From Gordionus sp. m RMFG-2023 (lineage: Eukaryota; Nematomorpha; Gordioida; Chordodea; Parachordodidae), in assembly GCF_954871325.1 (NCBI RefSeq), contig NC_088775.1, positions 75,183,561 to 75,247,560 on the forward strand: a stretch of 64,000 nucleotides of DNA, given 5' to 3'. Below the pieces are notes generated by a model. The model was not told the origin of the DNA, did no database searches, and worked only from the letters and a program-made list of their open reading frames with translations. Below are positions 1 to 13,429 of the stretch, piece by piece; position 1 is the first letter of the stretch, and every line of letters begins with the position of its first letter. The translations under genes and the position numbers were made by a program.

Positions 1-2139
1 ACCAAAGTCTAGTATATTTGTAATTTATATAAAAAATATAAAATTTTTAAGTTATAAAGTGGATAAAAGATAAACAATAAACAATAAAATTAAATATCAA
101 ATTTGTATTGAAATGTTACTTCTTCTTTTAGTCGTCTATATAGCTTCCTCTAAACAAGCTTAAATAGAGATTTACCACGTCTTTGTTTTATTGGTACCAA
201 AAAAAATATAAATAACAAGTAATATTTATTTAATATACAACCTTAACAAACCAGAATAGGGTGCCTCATAGCTCGAAGGCTAAGCAGAAATAAATTTCAA
301 AAATAATACGCACGTTAACACTGTCGGATTTTTTTTATATAAAATGTGTTGTTTTAGATTTTATGTTTAAATTAACTCCCAAAAAAAATAGTAAAATAAA
401 CCTTGAAGAAATTATTAAATTTTATGGTTTATTAACCAAGTCATAAATAGGGAAATAATGGTCAGAAATATTTTAAAAAAAAAACTCCATCTAAGCCGCA
501 TAGATCCTTTATGAAAGTATCTGAAAGTAATACGCTTGCACATGCTTTGGCACAGTCTCTTAAGCCTCTTAGCTACTACAAGGCTGACAGGGATCGGAGT
601 TTTGTAATTATGTTTTCAAAAAAATAATTTGATATTTTATTCAAACTTATAACACGCAAAATTTGTTAGCACCATTTTGGCGGTATCAGAAGGGAAACAT
701 ATAAATTTTGAGCGGCGCATTTCTAATTTTTTATGGCAAGTCCTATGACTAACACGACTAATTTGATATTATAAAAAAATCTTGCATATATAATGGTTTT
801 GTTTTCTCTATCAAAAAAATTTGATAAAAAATAAAATAATTGATTTGATGTTTAATAAGAGATACTCAATTCAATACATTTTAAGGAAAAATATATATGT
901 TACAGTTAATATACAAACTTGGCTAATGTAGCTATCTAAAAACAATGGCTGTTATCTGTGGCGTCGCATTTAAATTTTTTATAATAAAATTTAAGAATGA
1001 GCAAAAAAAGGAAATTTGATCTAAAATCAGCAACAAAAAAATGGAAATATGAGCAACAAAACAATTTTAAAATATTTAAACGGTTATAAATGTTAAAAAT
1101 CATAAAATATTATGTCCAATAAACTAACAAAATTCATTTTTAAAAAAATCATAAAATGACTCCAAAATTTTTCAAGAAAGTTTATACATTAGCTAACTAG
1201 TTTGTAAAATATCTAATCCTCTAGCTAGTTTATATACTCCCTGTCTAGTTTGTAAGCTAGCAAAGCTTGTATATTAGCTGTATAACACACATTATATTTA
1301 TAACAAAGCAAGTCGTTTAATCTAATGATGCTTGACTATAAATATAGAAGCCTATTAACTATTGAGGTGGGGTTATCTTGCTCATATTTTTGAATTATTG
1401 AATTAGAATCGCTAAAAAAAATTCGCCATTTTATGAAATTTTATAAATATTATTTAATTTTTTAATCAAGAAGTGACTGGCCTGTTATTTTTATCTGGCC
1501 TGTTTAAGATAATGACAACCGAATCGAGCCAAAGTTTTTACTAAATAAAAATTAACACCCACTAAACAGCTCTATAAAAAAAATGAAAGAAGCATATCCT
1601 TTTTTTCTTCCATATTTCTTTATTTTATTTTATGTTCTTTGCTTCATTATTTTTCTTTTAATTTCGCTTACATATTTATTATTAACGTTTAAATGCGTCG
1701 TTTCAAATGAACAAAAAAAATTAATCTTAATATCCTTCTCCCCCTCCCCACTTTTTAATACAGTGTTGTGCCGATTTAATTCAAAACATATCCATATTTT
1801 TTAATACGTTTGTAAATAAAATTATTTAACTTGTAAAAATTGATAAGAATATATAAATTGTTATTTTAACAATTTTTTGCAAGTCAAATAATTTTATTTC
1901 CAAATAAATTAAAAAATATGGAAATGTTTTCCATCGAATCTGGTCAACATTGTAGCTAGTGAATATATGATGGAACGAATGCAACGAACATAAATTTATA
2001 CATTGAGTAAAATGAATATGAATGAACTGCGCATATAATACATTAACTCGTCAACAGGCGATATATAATGAAATAATGAACGACAAATTTTAATGGGCCT
2101 TGATAAATTATTTTAATATGATATATAATATAATCATAG
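1..2139. other. AT-rich stretch, no gene recognised
   Basis: No exon could be supported here. The thioester gene that begins at 2140 must have upstream exons for its N-terminal domains, but none was found, so they probably lie left of the window. The open frames present (for example 1583-1804) are composed of F, L, I and K codons and look like chance frames in AT-rich DNA. An open stretch near 481-626 reads KADRDRSFVIM, faintly like retroelement reverse transcriptases, but it is too short to call. Confidence 0.5.
1781..1931. repeat. Imperfect inverted repeat (fold-back), about 60-bp arms
   Basis: The left arm (1781-1842) and right arm (1870-1931) are near-perfect reverse complements, for example TTTGTAAATAAAATTATTTA against TAAATAATTTTATTTCCAAA-like sequence, around a 27-bp loop. 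This could be a small fold-back MITE or a hairpin left by a larger element. No flanking target duplication was identified. Confidence 0.6.
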
Positions 2140-5100
2140 GAAATTTTGCGCCAATGAGTTTTATGCGTGGTTTTGCGGGACCTAGTGCTGTATTAGAATC
2201 CGCAACATTTGATGCTTCCCCGGCTCAATTCATGCTTGAGAAAAATGTCCCTATCGAAGGTAATTATTGTTATTCCCGAATTTTTAAAATTTGGTTTTTT
2301 TAAATAAAAGAAAAAAAGGCTATAAAATACTATATAGTAGAGTAGTAATGATAGTTCAAATAAAAATAAAATCATTGATTGATATTTGTTATTCTTTTTT
2401 ACTTAAAATTTTATTTTCTAATTATAATTTATAAAATGTTTAATCGATCACAAGTGTATTGGGAGTAATGATTTTATCTTGTCCAATCTTTTAGTTAACT
2501 TTAGTAATAATATCCAACCCATACGATTTATTTTTTACGTTCTACGATTATAATACAACGTCATTCTCTCGACTTTGCTAACAGAACCCATCCCCCAAAA
2601 TATTCATATCATTTCTATTATAATCGTTTTTCACTGAATAAAAATATATATGTTCCTATCGAAATGTGAAAATTTTTGATCGGCAGGGGAGAAAAAATGT
2701 TTAATCTTAAAAAAGTAATTTTCAACTGTTGAAAGAATTTGGAATAAATAAGAGATATTAATTGAAAAATTACTTCTTTATTTATTTTTTTTTAAATAGA
2801 GAACTGTCCAATATTTATTTTATTTACTGATATATTTTTCAAGCCTCCATCACGACTCGGAAAGATTTTCCAGAAACTTGGATTTGGGAAGAATTAATTG
2901 CCGAGTAAGAAAAAAATAAATTCAATATCATTTTTGGATTGTTAACAATCTCCTAAGATTAAATTTAAACAACCACATTTATATTTCCTTCCCTGCAAAA
3001 TAGTCAAATTTATTATTTAAAAAAGCGATGCTCTTTGTAAACCAATATAATTTTTTTTTAAGAAATAATGGCTAATTTTTTTAAAAAAACTTTACCCATT
3101 TCTAAATAAATATTTTTTATTTATTTTTCCCCACTTAAAGATATTTCAGGAATTTCATATGCAATTTTTTTCTTATATATTATAGTTTAAAAAAAAGGAA
3201 AAAAGATTTTATCAATAAATTTATATTGAAAAATAAAATAAAATAAACGATATAAAGTGGACAAGGTTTTGGCCAATTAAAACAAAAAGTTCCAGATACC
3301 ATAACAACCTGGGTTGCCACCGCTATCTCAATAAATGACGAAAAGGGCTTAGCAATTACAAAAAAACCATCAGAGGTCTTTTAAATATATGTTATAGCTA
3401 CAGAAAAGAAGTAAAGGGTGAGAAAAAAAAGGAAGAAATTATATTGAATTTTGGGAAACTTGTTATTATAATTTATTTTTTATTTTTACAAAGCTAAGGG
3501 TATTCCAACCTTTTTTTGTCTCCTTAAATCTGCCATATTCAATAGTCCGGGGTGAAAAGGTCAAAATTCAAGCGTTGATCTACAATTATATGGGCAAAGA
3601 CATCATGGTAAATGTGAAAATTTTAATTATTTAAACAAACTTATTTTTTAAAAAAAAATTCCTATACATCTCTTAACTGATTTAAATATCAGAATAGCGC
3701 TATTTAATGGATGGATTTTATTAATATTATCAAATATCAACATTTGGTATGCGAGGGTTCATATAACATGTATTATTCATAAGTTTAGATACAATTGTTT
3801 TTTTGTCAACTATAAGTATATTAAATATATTGTAAAATCAAGTCATTTTTATATAAAATAATATAGCCACAAAATATAATAATAAATTTCAATTATAAAT
3901 ATATCGTATAAAGAACGGAGTTTTATATCAAATATTATTTTAAACTTAATTTAAATGTAATAAATAAAGACAATTTAACGATGATTGGTATTATGTAATA
4001 ATACTACAATAACCTAATAAATATTCAGGGCAGAAAAATATTTACCGATTATATTTATCTTATAATTAATCCAACTTTTTAGAGGCCAATTCGAATAGAA
4101 CCTATTTCCAATAATAAAGCTCAAATTCTGAGACCGTATTCGCCTCATTTAACCTTGTTTAATTGGTGTTTAGTTAGTGTAGTTGTGAAGATTTTTGTGA
4201 GATTATATGGGTTAGTTGTGTCTATTTGGTTGTCATAGGGTAAAATTTTGCCGCATGCCTGTTCTTATATCTCTAGCAGAACCTTTAAGCAGAAAGCTTC
4301 AGTTGGGGGAGGCCAATATTTTTTCATAAGCTATTAGAAACAATTTTTGAGATAGCCTAGATTTTTTGGGAGAGGGACACATATATATTATAAAATATCA
4401 GATTTACTAACTGAATTTGATTAAAAAAGACTTTAAACTTGAATTAGTTCGAATTTTAAAAACATGCAGTATATTACGAAGCTTCCAAAAATCATGCTCA
4501 ATTTTTATAAAAAATTTTTAATTTTGAAGAAATTTTTCTAGTAAGATTTATTTTATTTTTGTTAAAAAAGCAACTGAATAATAAGGGGATGGAAGGAACA
4601 AAATGATTTCTTTGATTAGTCACGTTTCAATAGTATTAAAACCATTAACTACCTACAAAATAGATAGTATTATTGATTGACCTGGTTAATATTTATCTAT
4701 ATCACTTTTTTAAAGGCTACCATTAAAATGGAAGGCCCTTCTTCCAACCAAACAGATCCAGATTTTGAGATTTTAGACCCCTCACAATTTGATGACAAAG
4801 TTTCCAATCAGCTAGTTCCCTCCGGTTCGGTTAATCAAATTATGACGAAAATAAACGATAACACCATTTTTCCGGCTGTTTTTTACATTAGGGCGAATAA
4901 AGTAGGCCTTTTGTCCCTCAGTGTCAAAGCCTTCACAGATATGGCTGGAGATGCTATAGAAAAATTGTTGCCAGTCAAAGTATAAAAAAATTTTTAATTT
5001 TATTTACATATAAATTCGAAATAAAAGATGGGAAGATATGGAAGGAAAGAAAAATAATACAAGTTTTAGGCACGAAAATTGTTCGTGTTGTTCCTTAAAT

Positions 5101-8100
5101 TTGTAAAAACAATGACAAGTCAAGATATCGTCAGGCTGGAGTCCGACTTACAGCAGTCAACTAGGGTGACAAACACATCGTTGAAAATTTAAAAAAAAAT
5201 TTGTATTGTTCTCTCATCATTCATAAATGAGCATATTTTTTCCTATCATCGTTCACCATCAGCTATAAATTATTTCATTTTATTATTCTTTTACGCAAAC
5301 TATAGGCAGAAGGTGAGACACTGTTCTTTAATAAACCATATCTAATTAATTTAAATCGGAGTTCTGATGGCAAAATTGGAACTTTTAACGAAAAATTTGT
5401 GATTCCTTGGGACATTGGTAACATGGTCGAAGGTTCTAACCATCTGGAAGTCTCTGTTATAGGTAGGTTTTTATCATTAATATATTTAAAAAATATATAA
5501 AGAAATATAAATAAGCAATCATTTAAACAAGGTTTTACTTCTCCTTATCCGCGATGCTTATATTATAGTAAAGAGACCTGGTTATCAGGATATTTAGTCA
5601 AAATATCTCTATTTTAAATAATAAAATATTGGGCGCTCAAGGAAATAATGAAAATTGAATTATTTTATGTGATCATTTAAAAAAAAAATAATATATGAAA
5701 GGTGACATAATGGGCCCTTCTCTCAACAATATTGGGAATTTGGTGAGACTTCCATACGGTTGCGGTGAACAGAATATGTTGAATTTTGCTCCAAATCTCT
5801 ACATTTATTTTTACCTTCAAACCAAGGGGCTTTTGACACCCGAATTCAAATCTAAAATTGTTAGCTTTACTGAACAAGGTTTTAAATATTTTTCTTCTTT
5901 CTTTTTTTTCTATATCTATTATTATTTTTAAAAGTCTTCTTGCTGTTAATAACAACTTTAATTTCCTTTCGATTGATTTTTAATTTTTTGTTAACTAACT
6001 CATTTAACTAGTATACTTACCACAACAAATCTATATTGAGTTAACCTAATATATAAAAAAATATTTTTTGATTTAAAGATGTATCGATTTAAATATTGAT
6101 CATTTTCCTTTTAACTCTATAAAGAAATTAATAGTTTAGTAACTTGCATAAATTATTGAGTTCTGCCTTATTTCCTTCTTAAAGAAAGTATTTATAAGAT
6201 TGATGAAGGAATTTGTATAAATATTGGATTCTATCCAATTTCCTTTTTATAGAAGATTGATTCTTAACTGAATTAGTTTCCTTAAAAAATAGATAAATTT
6301 TGTATAGAATTGATTTATTTTTAGAAGATGATTGAACTCGGTTATTAAACTACCTCTAAAAAAGTAACTCTTATTTGTAAAATAATCTTTCTTAAATTTT
6401 TATTAACAAGGGTTTCAAAGGCAGTTGACTTACCAAAGGTACGACGGTTCATTTTCCGCTTTCGGTAATTCCGACAAACAGGGCAGCGTTTGGCTGACGG
6501 CTTTTGTGCTCAAATCTTTTGCTAAGGCAAAATCGTTGGGTGTCATTTACATCCAAGACAAAATAATATTGGATTGCCTGACATTTTTGTTAAACTCTCA
6601 GATTCTATCCAATGTTTCCCTGGGGAAGGGGTTAATTATAGATAAAAGCAGGCTGGAAAGTATTGAGATACCTAGAGATATCGGCAGCTGGAGAGAGATT
6701 GGAGAGGTCCATCATAAGGCAATGCAGGTATTTAAAATTATTTTTTGGTTAGCATTTATTTGAATTTATTGATGTACCTTTGAGAATGTATTACATTATT
6801 ATATTTTCTTAAATCTAAATAAAGAGAATTTATTTTTCTCTTCCATAGTTTAAACCTTTAAACTATATAATAACTAATCCATATCAACATGGTTTTTTTA
6901 AACAAATATTAATTAAAAGGGGGGAGCTTCAAAGGGCCTAGCCCTCACGGCTTACGTGTATATCGCCTTGAAAGAAACGTCACTTCTCTTCTCCGACCCA
7001 TCAATAAATGTGTCATCTATGAACCCAGTCGATTCTAAACAACGTGCCCTATCTAGGCTTTCTCGTTCGTTGATATTAGCAGAAAAATATTTGGCCAATC
7101 GCGTGAAAAACGTTGATTCGTCAAATTTGAATATTTCCAATCTTCCTTACGACCTCTCAATCGCGGCTTACTCGTTGACTCTGGCCACATTTCAACCCCG
7201 AAAAAGCTCCATAACTAAAAGATGGGCCGAGTTCTTTAGTCATAAACACAATAGAAATAAATACGTTGTAGAACCGGATACAGGGTTAGGAATTCAAAAT
7301 GATAGACCGGTTTCGGAACCGGAGGTAACCACTACAAAAGCCTCATTGTTAACCGATCCTACTTTATCAACGAATACTATTGACAATTCGGAAAGTACCG
7401 AGATTAGCACTACTACCTACATAACTAACTTAGCTACTGATATGATTTCTGCTTTTAGTGAGAAAATGCATTCAATTTTAGACCGTTCTAATTCTCCCGT
7501 TTCTTCCAATCGTAATATCAATACCGACTCAAACCCTAATAGTAATGATGTCAATACCGACTCTAATAAGAGCACTTTTACCACTAGTTTTAATAGTAAG
7601 TTTTAATTTTTTTTAAAATATTTTTTATCTTTTCTAAAATGGCTATTTATGTCAATATCAACATCTTCTTAATATAAAGAGTTTGTTTTTATAAAAATTT
7701 TGAATTACTACTATATTATGAATAATCATTTTGAATCACTCGATATCCTCACTCAAATAATCGTGTTAGCATCTAACTATATCAATATTCATAAAATAAT
7801 ATTAAAAGAAGATATTTTCAAAATACATAAAATGGAACAGGTTCACTAGACTCGTTAGAACCTATCGATATGGAAGTCCATTCCGCACTCTTGAATAGTG
7901 CGGCCGATCAAAGTTTCCAGGAATTGCTCAATTTAGCTCAGAATGAAAGTAAAATGATTAATCCAAAATATGTTTGACTATTAATTTTATTTCATGTTTT
8001 CTAGAAAGATTCAAAAGATTTTATTATTAATAAAATAAAAATTAATGGTTTTTAAGATGAATGCAATGGATGGATAGCAACAACAAACTAATTAATAATA

Positions 8101-10123
8101 TATTTATCAAAACGATATTTAAATAATGAATTAATTTAGGGGATTTCACATTTTGGCATCAGGCCATCACCGATAAGAAAGATATGTACGGTTCACCCCA
8201 ATCCTTGGATTTTGAAACGACCGCTTATGCGCTCTTAACTTTGGCCAGTCGGGGTAAATTGAACGAGGGACTTTCAGTCTTGAGATGGTTGGTCTCTAAT
8301 AGAAATGCTTTGGGTGGTTATTCTTCTACTCAGGTTCAATATATTTATTTTGCATTTCTTTATTATTATCATTTTTTATCACAGTTTTAAAAATCGCTAT
8401 TTAAAAGAATGAAACATATAATTAAAATCTGGATTGAATTTCGTAAATAGTGGATTTTAGAATAAATTTTTAAAATTGTTATATAAATAATATAGATGGG
8501 ATTAAAAAAATCTCTCTAGATTAGTATACTATTATAATATTTGACTTAAGAAATTTGATTGCTACGCCATCTACCCTTAAAACGAAATCTTTAATTTTTT
8601 TTCAAACATGACTTTAACTCATGTAGGACACCGTTATTGCCCTGAACGCTTTATCCACCTTTGGTGCATTATTGCCTACTAAAGATCAGGATATTATCGT
8701 CACCGTATCCGGTGACACAAAATCACACGAAGTTAGGCTGACTCCACAAAATACATTTGTCAAACACTCCTTGGAGTTTGGTTCCACGTTGGAGAAAGAA
8801 TTAACCTTAATAGCTTCTGGAATTGGAACTGCGCTTATTCAAGTAATTTTATTTATGTATTGTATAGTCTTATTATTTTTAAAAAAATGCTTTAAATTTA
8901 TATCACACAAACAAATTTATTTACCAATGCCTTTAAAAAATAAAAGCTAATAATTAAATGATGATTACACTTTAAAAAAAGTATGATACTTATATGTTCT
9001 TAATACAAATAATATATATTTGTTTAGGTATCTTGGTCATACAATATTGTTAACAAAGGTAAAGAAACGGGGTTTGAATTGGAAACCAAAGTTGTTTCCA
9101 AAAATAATACGCTTTTCGTGGATATTTGTATGAAGTAATAATATATTTCCTTATTAAATTCTTTGGAAATAGGAAATGATTTAGGGATCTATTTTATAAA
9201 ATGTTATTAAATAGTGGTAAGGTAAAAATAGATCTTTGTTCTTAATGGTTATTTTTTAATATGATTTTTTTTTCAGAAAATCTATGAATCTATTTCCCTT
9301 AAAATATTCTCATCCAAGAAAATAATTCATAATTAATTAATAACGTGCAAAATTTTAACAAAATGTTCCTTTTTTACAAGGCTTTATACGTTTATTCTTA
9401 AAATTTGGACTAGAATAATTACTATTAAAGATTTCAAAATGCTACGATAATATTTCGCAAGGTACGCCGTTAAAAGTGAAAACAACGACAGTCGAAGTAA
9501 CATGATTGTGCTGGAGATAAATAGCCCTTCGGGTTATCTGATTGACAAGGAATCGGTTCTTACAACCCGGGGTAACTTGGAAGCCAAGATATCGGAATTG
9601 TCCGACGCTAACACGAAACTCAATCTCTATTATGATAGCGTAAGATATTTATTTTTTTAAGGGCAGGGAAAAGGGTGCCGAAGGGAAAGATTAGGAAAAG
9701 TAGAAAGGACTTTTTTATTTTACTAAATATTTTCCATGTTCATCTGTTGGTAGTTATTAGAGCCCTGCCCGAACTGATTCAATTCCCATCCGACAACTTG
9801 GATCGGTTTGAACTCGGATAGACATTCTCTCGAATTAAGTCGGATTCCGACCTTGATTTTTAAAATTTAATAGGTCGAATTTAAGCGCTTATATAAATAA
9901 ATTGTCGGATTGACTCGGGCCCTAAAAATTTCGATGCAGGGCTTTAGTAGCTATTATATTATCATTTTTATATATAAAGCTGGGATCCCAAACCGAGTGT
10001 CTGAAACTTGAGATGCAAAAATTGTTCGAAATTTCTGACATCAAGCCTTCGTTAGTCAAACTTTCCGATTATTATCAACCTGAATTCAAGAGCGTAGCCT
10101 ACATAGAAATACCTGCTCTTTAA
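2140..10123 (+). CDS. Alpha-2-macroglobulin/thioester-containing protein (TEP/CD109-like), 3' part of the gene
   Basis: Fifteen exons join in one frame into ~977 residues: 2140-2259, 2844-2904, 3258-3375, 3494-3607, 4716-4979, 5306-5462, 5702-5878, 6411-6727, 6935-7595, 7841-7948, 8140-8333, 8627-8842, 9028-9134, 9462-9639, 9980-10123 (stop TAA). Family landmarks appear in order: [10 protein letters not shown] after the bait region, [27 protein letters not shown] (MG7), the thioester PYGCGEQNM near 5755-5784, YDGSFSAFG, thioester-domain helices, GGYSSTQ, then MG8/receptor-binding domain ending near [27 protein letters not shown] before 6727 aligns with the catalytic-His segment of C3/TEP/CD109, where human A2M has Asn. 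Known role of the family: extracellular proteins that trap proteases or bind targets covalently through the thioester. No hydrophobic or GPI tail follows, so a secreted form is inferred. MG1-MG6 are outside the window. A ~150-residue Ser/Thr/Asn-rich insertion (exon 9 end plus exon 10) lies inside the thioester domain. Donors after 3375 (GTCTTT) and 5878 (GTTTTA) are weak, but frame and homology support them. Confidence 0.93.
9758..9946. mobile_element. hAT-type MITE in the last intron of the thioester gene
   Basis: Inverted termini TAGAGCCCTGC and (reverse) TAAAGCCCTGC enclose 189 bp. The flanks GTAGTTAT (9750-9757) and GTAGCTAT (9947-9954) form an 8-bp target duplication with one mismatch, the size expected for hAT transposition. 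Internal sequence is non-coding. The same terminus occurs at 53162. It sits in the intron between 9639 and 9980 and does not touch the splice sites. Confidence 0.8.
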
Positions 10124-10135
10124 AGAAATATATTC

Positions 10136-10141
10136 ATTAAA
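10136..10141 (+). terminator. Possible ATTAAA poly(A) signal of the thioester gene
   Basis: ATTAAA lies 13 nt after the TAA stop. It is a known variant poly(A) hexamer, but such hexamers are common by chance in this AT-rich DNA. Confidence 0.25.
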
Positions 10142-12669
10142 TACTTTTTTATTATAACTTTTAACCACTCACACATAAATAATATATAATGTAAAATTGA
10201 ATATAACTAATACAAAGCACGTTGTAGGTAGCTTATAATAGTTGATCTACGATAATTTTAAATAACATGATAATTTTGAAAGAAAGTTTGAAATTTTGAA
10301 GTATAAAAGTGGTAAAATATAATCTTGAAAAAAAAATTGAGAAATTTCAAAATACTAGAATTTGAAGGAAATTGACAATGTTGGGGAATTATTTTTATTG
10401 CATTTCAGATATAAATAATGGTTAAAGTTCCTTTTTAATTTTTTTAAACTATTTATATTTTAACAAGTTGCAATAATATAATATTAAAACCATCGATTGT
10501 AATAAGATATTTTTAATTGTATCGCTAAAAATAATCACATAATTATTATATTTAAACAAATATATACCAATATTAAAAAAGGCACAAACATCATTAAAAC
10601 AATGTTTTATATACATAATTTAATTATATTGTCTTAAATCATAAAAAAATTGAACTTAATTAAAACATATATATTTTATTTTATTGTTCACCATTTTTGA
10701 GAAATAGACAGACATTTTTATGATATACAATCGATGTCTGTTAAATATATAAAAACTATACTTTGATGTTCTTGTATAATCAATTCAATATCTATAATAC
10801 ATGATAATTTATTGTATATATGTGTATTCACGATTTACTAACCATCCCACCATTTCCAATGTGCCAATTATTATTTTTAAATAAAATCACAATATACATT
10901 TTTAAACAAAATTACGTTATATATCATATTACATTACATAACCAGTTTTAAAAAAAAGAAGAGTTATGCACTAATTTAAATGATTGATTTTAAGATTTTT
11001 CAGTTAGAATAAAATAACCAATAGAAAAAATAGTCAAAAACTATAAGGAAACCCTTTCGACTTGTTAGAAATGTTATCCTATAAGATATGGTGTAACCGT
11101 GTAATATAAATTTTGAATTCTTTTGTTCTATCTGTGTTAATCTAATCAAAAAAGACACATAATCGACCTATTCAAAAACGAATACCAATCGAATAATGAA
11201 TTATTCGTATTCGATTTTTTTAAGCGAATCGAAAATCGAAAGATCTACTATTTATAATTATACCAATCTAAAGTTCGCACGAATACGGAAGAAAAATATT
11301 CGATTCATTTAAACGAATCATACGAATTATTTATTATTCGTTTTTGAATAGGTCTAATTATTGTATTTTTTAATTTAACATCTAAAATTTTAGCTTTTTT
11401 CTCGAATCAAATAATATGGACATTATAAATATACTATATTAAAATACGAGTGTATAAATGTACTGCCAAGCCAACATATAGCAATTTGTCAAACAACGAC
11501 CAATTTTTTCCAAAATGCAATTAGATTTACTTTTTTTATATATATCAATAGGGAATTATACGGTAGCCTCCGATCTACTATACATAATGCCCCGTAGAAC
11601 ACATCCACTTAATTAGCTTCAGAAAAAACTTGATCCTTGCTTGATGACAGTAACTAATAACAGGAGCAACGTTAATTAGACTAAGAGATAATAGTTATGC
11701 TGGAGACTAAGGAAATCATAATGATATCACAAAAGAAAGTAATGAAACAGGAAAATTAGCGTTGATAAGTTCAAACACTTATCTAAGTGTAGTTAAGTAT
11801 GGACCTTATTTAACCTTTTGGTATTCAGTTAAAATATGATTTAACGTATTCTCTTTGAAAATTTCTGGTCTATTTTATATATTAAAATACTTAGAGCTTT
11901 TTCTATTATTTCTCGTTTAAAGTCTTTTCCCTTAAGAAACGAGAATTCACAAATATTTATCCCGTAAAAAACAACCGATCATTATTATAGTCAGTGTACC
12001 GAAAAAATCTTCCCCACCCCCTTCTCTTTCAAAAAAACATTTTCTTGGTTTGCATCTCCATAATTTGAAACCCTTGCATCTGTAATTTGACTTGGCCCCT
12101 CCGCGTGTTGCAAGGTTTTGGTTTACCCATGATTATTGCTAGGAAGATATTACAACCTCATCATATTGCTCAGAAAATTTCGTTCGCAAGAGCACAAAAT
12201 AACATTTTTTCAACTTTGAAAAATGAAGAACACGGAATTGTCACTTCTACTTTAAAAGGGAGCACAGAGGGGCTCAAATAACCTAAAACTTTTTGAAAAC
12301 CCCCCGTAAATTTATTTTTGGATTTTTTTAAAAGATTTTAGATGGTTCCTTTATTTTATTAATTTTTTTGAAAAGGTGAGTTCTCAATTTTAAAAAAGGC
12401 TACATGTGCAACTAATAACCACGACTGTAAAACCTGTGCTATTCATTAAGACATTTTCAATTTATCAAAAATAAAATAATTATTTTTGGTATGGGTATTA
12501 ATATTTAATTATAGAAAAATCGTTCTATAAAAAGACCTTTAGGCAAATCAACGTTCATCGATAAAATGTCAAATTTTATAGGCCCCTTAAAATCATGTAC
12601 TTAAGAACTAGGGCAAATGAATTTTTTTCAAAATTTGGATAATTTTAGGAACTGTTTAATGACAATTAT
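10142..12669. other. AT-rich intergenic DNA, no gene recognised
   Basis: Apart from the palindromic element at 11165-11354 nothing could be named. An open frame at 12087-12281 has no recognisable domain and no supporting splice sites. Confidence 0.5.
11165..11354. mobile_element. Short palindromic MITE
   Basis: A 19-bp perfect terminal inverted repeat (GACCTATTCAAAAACGAAT and its complement) encloses ~190 bp of CGAAT-rich, largely self-complementary DNA. A diverged fragment with the same GAATCG...CGTTTAGGTCTA end lies at 19412-19553. No convincing target duplication was seen, so the superfamily is open. Confidence 0.7.
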
Positions 12670-13429
12670 AATTTTCTAGTGCTGTAAAGTAACGTCGTTA
12701 CCTTTTTATAGAAAAGGAAGGCCATTTGTTACCTTCTTCTAGAGATAACGAGTAACGATAACTAGTTTCTTCTTTTAAGTAATGGTAAAGCAATACATCA
12801 CTCGTTACTTTAAATTTTTTCTTAAAAAATATGAAAAAAACATATTTTATTGTATTATAAAATTATTTTTATTTATTTTTAATATTTGTTAAGCTGAGTT
12901 TTTAGTCAAATCAACTATCAAATTTCTTCATTTTAATTTTAGCTGTAAAAATTTCATTCAAGATTGTTAATCTAGTTAATTTCGATTCAATCAAGATATG
13001 TTATTTTATATTCTTATTCTTTAATATTATAATTTATATTATTATGTCTAGTACAAATTTCTTCAGATGAAGATGATCTAACCTGTCCTGGCCCCATTAT
13101 GAAAATTTTTATTAACTAAAAGATTGATTTTTTTTTATTCTTTATATTAAATTAACTTTAACCTCGCGGACTCGTTTTATAAAATTAACTCAATAATTCG
13201 ATATAAATTACTTGATAGATTTTGTAAACTATATAAGCATAGAAATTTATTGTACTTTCAAGTTAAAATATTTTATATATTTTTAATAAATAAAAATCTT
13301 AAATTTTTTTGTTAAATTTTGTCTAACTCCCTGCCAACCTTAACAAATATATCACAATATATATAAGAAGATTTTTGTTTGCAAGACAGAAACAATCCCT
13401 ACAACTATATCTTCATGCACAGATAATAA

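Noticed and set aside
1583-1804. 73-codon open frame
   Set aside because: Almost entirely F, L, I, Y and S codons in AT-rich DNA; no domain, no splice or promoter context.
5111-5190. 26-codon frame [15 protein letters not shown]... in the thioester gene
   Set aside because: It lies between two exons (4716-4979 and 5306-5462) that join without a gap in the family alignment, so it is intronic.
12087-12281. 64-codon frame with PHHIAQKISFARAQ
   Set aside because: Composition is somewhat protein-like but no family, start context or splice signals could be found; left as unexplained.
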